Shown here in pieces: positions 1 to 5,510 of a DNA stretch of 5,752 bases (the stretch's first letter is position 1; every line of letters begins with the position of its first letter). Source of the DNA: Myxococcales bacterium (GTDB lineage: Bacteria > Myxococcota_A > Polyangia > Fen-1088); assembly GCA_003170035.1 (NCBI GenBank), contig PMZX01000454.1, forward strand, positions 5,790 to 11,541, in the 5' to 3' direction. The notes under the pieces were generated by a model that was not told where the DNA came from, made no database searches, and worked only from the letters and a program-made list of their open reading frames with translations. The position numbers and the translations under genes were made by a program.

Positions 1-1
1 C

Positions 2-1792
2 GGCGACGCGGGCGATGACGCGAAAGACAGTGGTGACACCGGTGCAGCGGACGGTGGTGGTAGCGGGGGTGCTGGGGGTTCAGGTGCCGGGGGCTCGGCT
101 GGCACCGGGGGATCCGGCGTCGTCGACGCGGGGTCTGACACACGCGACGCATTCCTTGCAGACGTCGCCCGGGACGTGTCGGACGCAGCCTCTTTGGACC
201 AGAGTCAGGGTGATGCCACGGACGGACACACGGTGCAGACCGATGCGGTGCCCGACATCAGTGCCATCTCGGACGTCTCACCTGCTTTGGACGTAGCACC
301 ATCGACAGACGCCGCTCACGATTCGCCGGTGGCGCAGGACGCATCGAATGCAGATGTTGCGACCTGTCACTGTGAGGCTGGCTACACTTGCAACAATACC
401 GACGGAAGTTGCCAGGCCGCCCTCTGCATGGCCCCGCAATACGGCGTCGACTGGAACGTCATCCCCGGCGGGCTGGCGACGGACGTGGACGGCAATGTCT
501 TCGCCGCCGGTACAATGTACGGGCTTACCAGCGCACCCATCGCATTCGGCTCGGTTTCCATTGGCGCGGGCGCCGGCGCCAACGCCTACGCCGCCCGCCT
601 CAATCCTGACACCGGGGCGACCGTGTGGGCCAAGGCCTGGGGCGACGACGAGGATCAGCAAGTTCTGGGCGTGGCGGCGGCGCAGACCAACGTTGCCATA
701 ATCGGCAACTACATCGGATCGATGGGGATCACGGGACTTTCCGCAAACACGGGTTTGCTTCCGGTGGACTTCATCGTCGGATTGGATGCGGCCTCTGGCA
801 CGCCGGCGTGGGCTAAGAAGATCGACCTGGGCGGCGTGGGCATGGCCAGCATCTACAGCAACCCGCGGCTGAACGCCTACTATGTCTGCGGCGCGTCCGT
901 TGTCGCCGCCACAGATCTCAACGCGACCTTGACCCTCGGCTCTGCGGATGGGAACACGGATATGGTGGTGGCCAAGATCAACGCGACCGATGGCACCGTG
1001 GCCTGGGCTCGCCAGATCGGCGGCGCGGGCGCTCAGGCGTGCTCGGGCGTCACAGCTGACGTTGCCACTGACGGCACTGTCAACGCCGTCTACCTGACTG
1101 GTACCTACAACGGTACGCTCGACTTCGGCAACGGTGTGGCCGCCCTGACGAACATCAGCAACCCCAGCCGCCAGATCTTGTGGGTGGCAAAACTGGCTGA
1201 CGCCGACGGCCACAGCATGGCTGCGAAGGCCTGGGGCACTCTGGGTAGCCAGACAGTCAGCAGCATCACCACTGATCCGTCCGGTAACGCGCTGATTGCT
1301 GGCGCGGTCGTCCAGAACATTCCCTTCGGAGGCACGGTCGGCACCATCACGGCGTCAGGCACGGATGCCTTCGTGGGGAAGTTCGACGCAAGCCTGACCC
1401 CTCTTTGGGTCCACAACTGGGGAGATGCAAGCACGCAAGCCATGCGTTCAGTTGCTACCGACTCGTTGGGCAACGTATTTGCGGTTGGTCTGTTCAGCGG
1501 CTCGGTGACCGCGGGTGGCACCACGCTGACCGCGGCTGGAGCCGACATCCTAACCATGAAGCTTGACAGCAGTGGAAATGTGCAGTGCATTTCCCAGTAT
1601 GGCGGCGCGGGTGGCGATGAAGGCGACATATTGGTCGTGAACCGCTTCGCCAGCGGCAGCAAGAGAGACAGGGCTGTGTTTACCGGCGCTCTCGCGGGCG
1701 ATGTAAGCTTTGGCAACGGCATCTCGCTCTCGACCCCGACTGCGGGGACCCAGTATGGCTACGTCGTCGGTATCAACCCGAACAGTCTGTAG
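2..1792 (+). CDS. Secreted/surface SBBP-repeat beta-propeller protein, 5' end outside window
   Basis: The reading frame is open from base 2 to the TAG at 1790-1792, so the true start and any signal peptide or lipobox lie upstream of the window; the GTG at 176 is only an internal valine. In order: a Gly/Ser/Asp-rich low-complexity linker (about 2-130), an Asp-rich, Val/Ala/Ser-rich stalk (about 131-360), a five-cysteine motif (365-427; C-x-C-x5-C-x6-C-x4-C, EGF-like spacing), and then seven repeats (440-1777). Each repeat has a D-x-x-GNVF-x-x-G type strand, and most have a WA(K/R) strand and a (F/V)VAKLD-type end, as in SBBP (seven-bladed beta-propeller) repeats. Such linker-plus-propeller proteins are typically exported. 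No catalytic motif is visible and the ligand is unknown. The gene stands alone: a stem-loop follows the stop and the next gene has its own upstream region. Coding status and fold class are well supported; the biological role is not. Confidence 0.9.
   Translation, partial: GDAGDDAKDSGDTGAADGGGSGGAGGSGAGGSAGTGGSGVVDAGSDTRDAFLADVARDVSDAASLDQSQGDATDGHTVQTDAVPDISAISDVSPALDVAPSTDAAHDSPVAQDASNADVATCHCEAGYTCNNTDGSCQAALCMAPQYGVDWNVIPGGLATDVDGNVFAAGTMYGLTSAPIAFGSVSIGAGAGANAYAARLNPDTGATVWAKAWGDDEDQQVLGVAAAQTNVAIIGNYIGSMGITGLSANTGLLPVDFIVGLDAASGTPAWAKKIDLGGVGMASIYSNPRLNAYYVCGASVVAATDLNATLTLGSADGNTDMVVAKINATDGTVAWARQIGGAGAQACSGVTADVATDGTVNAVYLTGTYNGTLDFGNGVAALTNISNPSRQILWVAKLADADGHSMAAKAWGTLGSQTVSSITTDPSGNALIAGAVVQNIPFGGTVGTITASGTDAFVGKFDASLTPLWVHNWGDASTQAMRSVATDSLGNVFAVGLFSGSVTAGGTTLTAAGADILTMKLDSSGNVQCISQYGGAGGDEGDILVVNRFASGSKRDRAVFTGALAGDVSFGNGISLSTPTAGTQYGYVVGINPNSL
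440..1777 (+). repeat. Seven tandem SBBP-like propeller blades
   Basis: By eye the coding sequence divides into seven degenerate repeats of about 55-72 residues: 440-604, 605-787, 788-982, 983-1198, 1199-1387, 1388-1567 and 1568-1777. Landmarks are the strand-opening WAKAWG, WAKKID, WARQIGG, AAKAWG and WVHNWG, and the strand-closing AARLN, IVGLD, VVAKIN, WVAKLA, FVGKFD, LTMKLD and YVVGIN. Blade 5 has Ala and blade 7 Cys where the others have Trp. Seven copies equals one closed propeller. The repeats are divergent at DNA level, so this is an old protein repeat, not a recent tandem duplication. Exact boundaries are my choice. Confidence 0.75.
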
Positions 1793-1801
1793 CCGTCGGC
1801 C

Positions 1802-1823
1802 TGCGAAGACCCGGTTCTTCGCA
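1802..1823 (+). terminator. Stem-loop after the propeller gene, candidate terminator
   Basis: A perfect 8-bp inverted repeat, TGCGAAGA (1802-1809) and TCTTCGCA (1816-1823), encloses a 6-nt loop and begins 10 nt after the stop codon. No T-tract follows (the next bases are AAGGTCATA), so it is not a classical intrinsic terminator. It may be a weak or factor-assisted terminator or an mRNA 3'-end stabiliser. The position right after a stop is the main support. Confidence 0.45.
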
Positions 1824-1935
1824 AAGGTCATATGCGGACGCTGAAAACGGAGGAGAGCCGCGGCATCGGAATAGCGGCCCCGTGGCGCATGCTGCGGTGC
1901 AAGCCTTTCCCCTGAAGTCCATGCGCCGCTTTTGC

Positions 1936-1964
1936 GTTCACAATCACGTTGCAGTGCTGTCACA
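1936..1964 (+). promoter_or_regulatory. PHO-box-like direct repeats upstream of the plus-strand response regulator
   Basis: Three 7-mers in an 11-bp register: GTTCACA (1936), CGTTGCA (1947) and TGTCACA (1958). The outer two share TCACA exactly 22 bp (two helical turns) apart; the middle one is degenerate. Read one base earlier, the last is CTGTCAC, a full match to the known E. coli PHO-box half-site CTGTCA(T/C). The site ends 33 nt before the ATG at 1998. GATACG (1975-1980) is the only weak -10 candidate. The repeats are seen directly; binding by PhoB-like regulators is inferred from the family's known 11-bp direct-repeat recognition. Confidence 0.5.
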
Positions 1965-1997
1965 CGATGTTCTCGATACGCCGAATATGGTCGCTGC

Positions 1998-2786
1998 ATG
2001 CTCGGGATCTCTTCCCAGGCGCCCGTGCGCATTCTCGTCGTACAAGACGAGCCTGGCCTGAGCAGTTCCCTGTCCTACATTCTCGAGGCTTCCGGATACC
2101 AGGTGCAGGTCGTCGGGAAGGGCGAAGAGGCCCTGCGCATCTTCTCGGATTTGCGTCCCGACGTCGTCTTGCTCGACATAGTCCTGCCCGACCTTTCCGG
2201 CTTCGAGGTTTGCCGTCAGATTCGCGCCAGCGCGGTGACCCCGCAGCCAGTGGTGGTTATCCTGACCGCCCAGACTGGTGAGAGTGACCGCGTGGCCGGC
2301 TTTGAAGTGGGCGCGGATGACTTCGTCACCAAGCCGTTCAGCCTGCGCGAGCTGATGTTGCGCATCGAGGTGCGGCTGCGGGGCCGCCAGAGCCCCGAGC
2401 AGACCGCAGTCACGGAACCTCCGGGCCAGGATGGGCCGGACGAGCGCCTGAGGCTGGGACCGTTGGAGATAGATCGCGCGGGTCATCGGGTCTTTCTTGC
2501 CGGTAAGGAGATCAACTTTAGCGCCCAGGAAATGCGGCTGCTTTCCTACTTTGCCAACTCGCCTGGCAAGATGTGCTCTCGCAAGGAACTGCTGACCGAG
2601 GTGTGGGGCTACCAACCGGAGGTGTCCAGCCGCACACTTGATACGCACGTCAAGCGCCTGCGCGACAAATTCGGCTCGATGGCGTGGTTGATCCAGACGG
2701 TGCACGGCGTGGGTTACCGCTTGGCTGAGCCAGAGCAGCGGGTCCGCCGTCACGATCCGACGGGAGCTGTCGCCCGCCGCAGGTGA
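1998..2786 (+). CDS. OmpR/PhoB-family response regulator (paralogue A)
   Basis: A 262-residue two-domain transcription factor. The receiver domain (about residues 11-128) has phosphoacceptor D60 in LLDIVLPD, switch T90 and K112 in VTKPF. The winged-helix domain (about 151-242) has recognition-helix sequence SRTLDTHVKRLRDKFG and the wing HGVGYR. Phosphorylation by a histidine kinase would normally promote dimerisation and DNA binding; no kinase is in view. The ATG at 1998 was chosen over the TTG at 1932 because it leaves ten residues before RILVV, as in the neighbouring paralogue, and keeps the upstream repeats non-coding. No good Shine-Dalgarno is visible; GTG 2025 is an alternative. Oddity: the acidic pocket reads VVQDE, with Q16 where the family has Glu or Asp; D17 remains. 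The TGA faces the paralogue's stop 14 bp away. The family is certain; PhoB orthology is not. Confidence 0.96.
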   Translation: MLGISSQAPVRILVVQDEPGLSSSLSYILEASGYQVQVVGKGEEALRIFSDLRPDVVLLDIVLPDLSGFEVCRQIRASAVTPQPVVVILTAQTGESDRVAGFEVGADDFVTKPFSLRELMLRIEVRLRGRQSPEQTAVTEPPGQDGPDERLRLGPLEIDRAGHRVFLAGKEINFSAQEMRLLSYFANSPGKMCSRKELLTEVWGYQPEVSSRTLDTHVKRLRDKFGSMAWLIQTVHGVGYRLAEPEQRVRRHDPTGAVARRR

Positions 2787-2998
2787 GGACCGACACCACA
2801 TCAGGTTTTGCGCGCTGGGGTTGCCTTTGTCTCTTTGTGCGCCGCCGGCTCCGCGCGTGCAGCGAGGCGATAGCCAACCCCGCGCACGGTCTGGATCAGG
2901 TCGTTGGAAGCGCCGAACTTGTCACGGATGCGCTTGATATGCGTGTCGAGAGTGCGGCTGGAAACCTCCGGGTGATAGCCCCACACCTCGGTCAGCAG
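2589..2998. repeat. Inverted repeat formed by the convergent regulator paralogues
   Basis: A 23-bp identical stretch occurs at 2589-2611 on plus and at 2976-2998 on minus. It encodes the LLTEVWGY segment before the recognition helix in both regulators, inside a longer region of high but imperfect similarity running to the GVGYR wing. It reflects homology of two tail-to-tail genes, not a separate element. It could form a long-armed cruciform or act as a recombination target (inference). Confidence 0.8.
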
Positions 2999-3583
2999 CT
3001 CCTTGCGGGTACGCATCTTGCCCGGGGTTCGCACCAGGAAGAGCAGGAGGCGCATCTCCAGTGGGCTCACGCGGATCTCCTCGCCGGATACGAACACGCG
3101 GTGTTCGGCCCGATCGATCTCCAACGGACCGACCTTCACGCGCTCCTGTTCTTCTTTCTGGCCTTGCGGTGCCGGCACCGGCTGGGCGGCTGGGCGGCGC
3201 GCCTTGAGTCGCGCATCGATGCGCAGTACGAGCTCGCGGATGCTGAACGGCTTGGTCACGTAGTCGTCCGCGCCCACCTCGAAGCCGGCCACCCGATTGA
3301 GCTCCTGGCTCTTGGCAGTCAGCATGATCACGGCGGGCTGGACGCCGGGTGCGGCACGGATGCGGCGGCAGACATCGAACCCCGATATGTCGGGCAGCAT
3401 GACGTCGAGGAGCACCAGGTCGGGACGGAAGCTGGCCACTGCCTCCAGTGCGGTTTCGCCGCGCTCCGCCACCTGCACTTCATAGCCAATCGCCTTCAGG
3501 CTGTACGACAGCGAGGTGCTGATGTCGGTCTCGTCCTCGACCACCAGGATGCGGGACAAGGGTCGGCGACTAGGCTCAACCAT
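2801..3583 (-). CDS. OmpR/PhoB-family response regulator (paralogue B)
   Basis: A 260-residue two-domain response regulator on the minus strand. The receiver domain (about residues 11-127) has acidic pocket E16/D17, phosphoacceptor D60 in LLDVMLPD, switch T89, Y108 and K111 in DYVTKPF: a complete active site. A charged, Pro/Gln/Glu-rich linker (about 129-148) leads to the winged helix (about 149-240), with SRTLDTHIKRIRDKFG and RGVGYR. The C-terminal tail is Lys/Ala-rich. The recognition helix is nearly identical to paralogue A, so the two probably bind overlapping DNA sites. The ATG at 3583 leaves a ten-residue lead before RILVV as in A. No clear Shine-Dalgarno precedes it, and a weak -10 lies at 3595-3590, so the mRNA could be almost leaderless. 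It is transcribed divergently from ppx and converges on paralogue A. It may be a PhoB/PhoP-type phosphate regulator, suggested only by the adjacent ppx-ppk and the shared operator-like repeats. Confidence 0.96.
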   Translation of the reverse strand: MVEPSRRPLSRILVVEDETDISTSLSYSLKAIGYEVQVAERGETALEAVASFRPDLVLLDVMLPDISGFDVCRRIRAAPGVQPAVIMLTAKSQELNRVAGFEVGADDYVTKPFSIRELVLRIDARLKARRPAAQPVPAPQGQKEEQERVKVGPLEIDRAEHRVFVSGEEIRVSPLEMRLLLFLVRTPGKMRTRKELLTEVWGYHPEVSSRTLDTHIKRIRDKFGASNDLIQTVRGVGYRLAARAEPAAHKETKATPARKT

Positions 3584-3589
3584 GCGCGG

Positions 3590-3633
3590 ACGGTACCCGG
3601 TCTGGGCAACAGAACAGTGAAGATCGTGTGACT
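3590..3633 (-). promoter_or_regulatory. PHO-box-like repeats and weak -10 upstream of paralogue B
   Basis: On the minus strand three 7-mers follow an 11-bp register: AGTCACA (3633-3627), CTTCACT (3622-3616) and TGTTGCC (3611-3605). The first two share TCAC exactly 11 bp apart. Read in PHO-box register, the third is CTGTTGC (3612-3606), which matches CTGTCAC except for two transitions and lies 10 nt before TACCGT (3595-3590), a weak -10 that keeps the TA...T bases. The segment GTCACACGATCTTCAC differs at two of 16 positions from GTCACACGATGTTCTC upstream of paralogue A. This suggests auto- or cross-regulation (inference). Confidence 0.5.
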
Positions 3634-3851
3634 TTCTCGATCCGGGGGTCGAACTGCATCAAAGGCGTGAAATTGCGGCTCACGGACCACGCCGCCTTCC
3701 CCGATTCCCCGCGCACAGGTCCGTCCGCTCCTCTCCCGATCAGTCCCCTGCGTGACCCTTGAGCCTGCGTCCCTCATAGCAGGCCGGCGTGGCTCCGCCT
3801 GCGAACAGTCTGAGAACTTCCTGCAACGCCCGCGACGCGCGCGCGGCTGAT

Positions 3852-3884
3852 TGTTGCTCGCTTGTCACAAGTCCCTGCCATAAT
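3852..3884 (+). promoter_or_regulatory. ppx: Candidate PHO box and -10 element of ppx
   Basis: TGTTGCT (3852-3858) and TGTCACA (3863-3869) form an 11-bp direct repeat. In PHO-box register the second is TTGTCAC (3862-3868), six of seven matches to CTGTCAC, followed by exactly 10 nt and then CATAAT (3879-3884), five of six to the TATAAT -10 consensus. PhoB-activated promoters have this layout, with the box replacing the -35. The same spot contains an 11-bp palindrome CTTGTCACAAG (3861-3871), and GACAAG recurs inverted at 3892-3897. Transcription would start near 3891. TTGTCA as an ordinary -35 fails because the spacer would be 11 nt. Confidence 0.55.
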
Positions 3885-3904
3885 TCCCGTGGACAAGCAG
3901 GGCT

Positions 3905-5416
3905 GTGCAGAACCACGTGAGAGTACCAGGAACCGACTCCATCATCGCCGCCGTGGACGTGGGCGCCAATGCCGTGCGTTTGCAGATGGGCCGCGCTTTG
4001 CAGGACGGCAGCATCGAGATCACCCATCAGGAGCGGGATCCCGTGCGGCCTGGGCAGGACGTGTTCACCCGGGGCGCGATCCCGGGTCCGGCAGTCGAGC
4101 GATTGGTGGCCACCCTGCGGCGCTATGGATCCCTGTGCCGTCGCTATCGCGCTCGGGTGCGCGCGGTGGCAACCAGTGCCTTGCGCGAGGCGCGCAACCG
4201 CGACGAGATCGTCCGCCGGGTACAGCGCGAAGCAAAGCTGAACCTGGAGATCATCTCGGGCAAGGAGGAGGCGCGGCTGATTTGCCTGGGCGTCTTGCAC
4301 GGCAAGCGGCCCAACACCCGATCCCTGTGTGTCGACATCGGTGGCGGATCGACGGAGGTTGCGGTGGCGCTGGGAGAAAAGTCCACCCACCTGTGGAGTC
4401 TGGCTTTGGGAGCGGTTCGCCTGACCGAGCTCTTCAAGCTGGCCCACACCGTCACCAACAAGCAGCTTCGGCTGGCGCGCGAGTACGCGCGAGAGGCCAT
4501 GGCCGAGTCGCTGCCCAAGGTGCTTCCCGGCGCGCCCCGCGTGGCGCTGGGAAGTTCGGGTTCGATCCGGGCGGTGGTGGACTACACCGCCGCCGAAAGC
4601 AGCAACCAGGCCACGGTCAAGCAACTGGCGCGCGCGGTTGAGGAACTGGCGGCCATGACTCCACGCGAGCGGCGCCAGCGTTTCGACCCCGCCCGTGCCG
4701 ACATCGTGCTGGCCGGCGCGGTCATTCTGGAAGCGCTGGCGCGCCGGCTTTCGCTGGACGCAGTGACCGCGGTCGATCGCGGTCTGCGCGACGGCGTGCT
4801 GGTGGATTTGCTCAACCGTCGCAGCACCAGCCTGCGCGACCGTTCGCTGGCTGACGAAGCCCTCGCCCTCGGGCGGCGATTTCAGTTCGACGAGGCGCAC
4901 GCACGCCAGGTCGCCACGCTGGCCTTGACCCTGTTCGATCGGATCCCACAGATTCACCGCCTGCCAGCAGCGGTTCGTCCCTACCTGGAGGCAGCCGCCT
5001 GGCTGCACGACATCGGCAATTCCGTGAACTACCAGAAGCACCACCGTCACACCGAGTATCTGGTCCGCAACACGGACATCCCGGGCCTGGCCGATCGCGA
5101 GCGCGATCTGGTGGCGCGCATCGCTCGCTATCATCGCAGGAGCCACCCCGACCTGCACCACAGCGGGATGGAGGGACTGTCTCGCAGCGAGGCCGGGATC
5201 GTGCGAAAGCTGGCGACACTATTGCGCGTGGCGGACTCGCTCGATCGCAGTCACGCCCGACCGGTGCGACGACTGCTGGCCCGGGTACGGTCGCACGAGG
5301 TCGTCTTGACTCTGGTGGCGCGAGGAACGGTGGACCTGGAACTATGGGACGCGGCGCGCGAGGCGTCGTTGTTTCGCCAGGTTTTCCGCCGTCGCCTGCG
5401 GGTCGAAGTGGCTTGA
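3905..5416 (+). CDS. ppx: Exopolyphosphatase, Ppx/GppA family with C-terminal HD domain
   Basis: A 503-residue cytosolic enzyme, close to the E. coli Ppx length, expected to release terminal phosphate from polyphosphate; members of the family also cleave pppGpp. The ASKHA-fold Ppx/GppA domain (about 12-303) shows phosphate motif 1 AAVDVGANAVRL (15-26), the catalytic-glutamate motif ISGKEEARLI (117-126, E121 or E122), phosphate motif 2 VDIGGGSTE (143-151), ALGSSGS (214-220) and DRGLRDGVLVDLL (291-303). The HD-type domain (about 315-455) has H332, HDIG (368-371), the KHHRHTEYL segment (378-386), ARYHR (407-411) and ADSLDRSH (443-450), matching the usual Ppx C-terminus. The GTG at 3905 gives a normal lead before AAVDVG; AGGG (3899-3902) is only 2 nt away, so GTG 3917 is possible. 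ppk follows after a 94-bp gap. GppA is the alternative name, but ppk linkage favours Ppx. Confidence 0.95.
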   Translation: MQNHVRVPGTDSIIAAVDVGANAVRLQMGRALQDGSIEITHQERDPVRPGQDVFTRGAIPGPAVERLVATLRRYGSLCRRYRARVRAVATSALREARNRDEIVRRVQREAKLNLEIISGKEEARLICLGVLHGKRPNTRSLCVDIGGGSTEVAVALGEKSTHLWSLALGAVRLTELFKLAHTVTNKQLRLAREYAREAMAESLPKVLPGAPRVALGSSGSIRAVVDYTAAESSNQATVKQLARAVEELAAMTPRERRQRFDPARADIVLAGAVILEALARRLSLDAVTAVDRGLRDGVLVDLLNRRSTSLRDRSLADEALALGRRFQFDEAHARQVATLALTLFDRIPQIHRLPAAVRPYLEAAAWLHDIGNSVNYQKHHRHTEYLVRNTDIPGLADRERDLVARIARYHRRSHPDLHHSGMEGLSRSEAGIVRKLATLLRVADSLDRSHARPVRRLLARVRSHEVVLTLVARGTVDLELWDAAREASLFRQVFRRRLRVEVA

Positions 5417-5457
5417 ATGATTTACGGTAACATTCTGGCAGCTACGGCATCGCAGGA

Positions 5458-5475
5458 GTTCACATAAATGTCACA
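5458..5475 (+). promoter_or_regulatory. ppk: PHO-box-like direct repeat upstream of ppk
   Basis: GTTCACA (5458-5464) and TGTCACA (5469-5475) lie exactly 11 bp apart around an ATAA spacer, in a genome where such A/T runs are rare. In PHO-box register the second is ATGTCAC, six of seven matches to CTGTCAC, and the first shares TCAC. The same two 7-mers lie 22 bp apart upstream of response regulator A. The box sits in the 94-bp gap between ppx and ppk, so ppk may have its own phosphate-responsive promoter as well as readthrough. No convincing -10 is found 10 nt downstream (CTCAAC at 5485-5490), which lowers confidence. Confidence 0.5.
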
Positions 5476-5510
5476 GAAGGGCGCCTCAACGGGGAGCAGA
5501 ACCTGCATGC

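Larger units (their letters stand above)
3584..3904. other. Divergent intergenic region between regulator B and ppx
   Basis: These 321 bp hold no convincing gene. Both ends carry operator/promoter-like sequence: about 3590-3633 facing regulator B and 3852-3884 facing ppx. The roughly 220 bp between contain a 6-bp inverted repeat GCAGGC (3779-3784)/GCCTGC (3797-3802) with a 12-nt loop and no T-tract. I see no tRNA-like fold and cannot support a small RNA. Confidence 0.7.

Noticed and set aside
364..370. Perfect CTGTCAC half-site in the Cys-rich linker
   Set aside because: There is no second half-site 11 bp away on either side and it is within a coding region.
1048..1066. CGTCACA followed by CGTTGCC inside the propeller gene as another PHO-box-like site
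   Set aside because: The spacing is 12 bp, not 11, and it lies within coding sequence. It is a useful reminder that the half-site occurs by chance.
278..1213. Minus-strand open frame across the propeller gene
   Set aside because: Antisense shadow; the plus frame carries the SBBP-like repeats.
1932..1997. TTG start giving regulator A 22 extra residues
   Set aside because: The extension is Cys/Arg/Ser-rich, unlike a receiver N-terminus, and would put the operator-like repeats inside the gene. The ATG at 1998 matches the paralogue's length.
2783..3631. Plus-strand open frame across regulator B
   Set aside because: It is antisense to a clear response regulator and shows no domain of its own.
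3779..3802. GCAGGC/GCCTGC stem-loop upstream of ppx as a terminator or small RNA
   Set aside because: Only 6 bp, a 12-nt loop and no T-tract; short GC-rich inverted repeats are common in such DNA.
3740..5161. Long minus-strand open frame opposite ppx (473 codons)
   Set aside because: Its translation has no recognisable motifs, while the plus strand encodes every Ppx motif in order. Long antisense frames are expected opposite high-GC genes.
5436..5451. TGGCAG...GCATCG as a sigma-54 promoter for ppk
   Set aside because: The GG and GC doublets are 8 nt apart instead of 10, and the rest of the consensus is missing.
5417..5467. 16-codon ORF starting right after the ppx stop
   Set aside because: It has no ribosome binding site of its own and overlaps the PHO-box-like repeat; chance is the better explanation.
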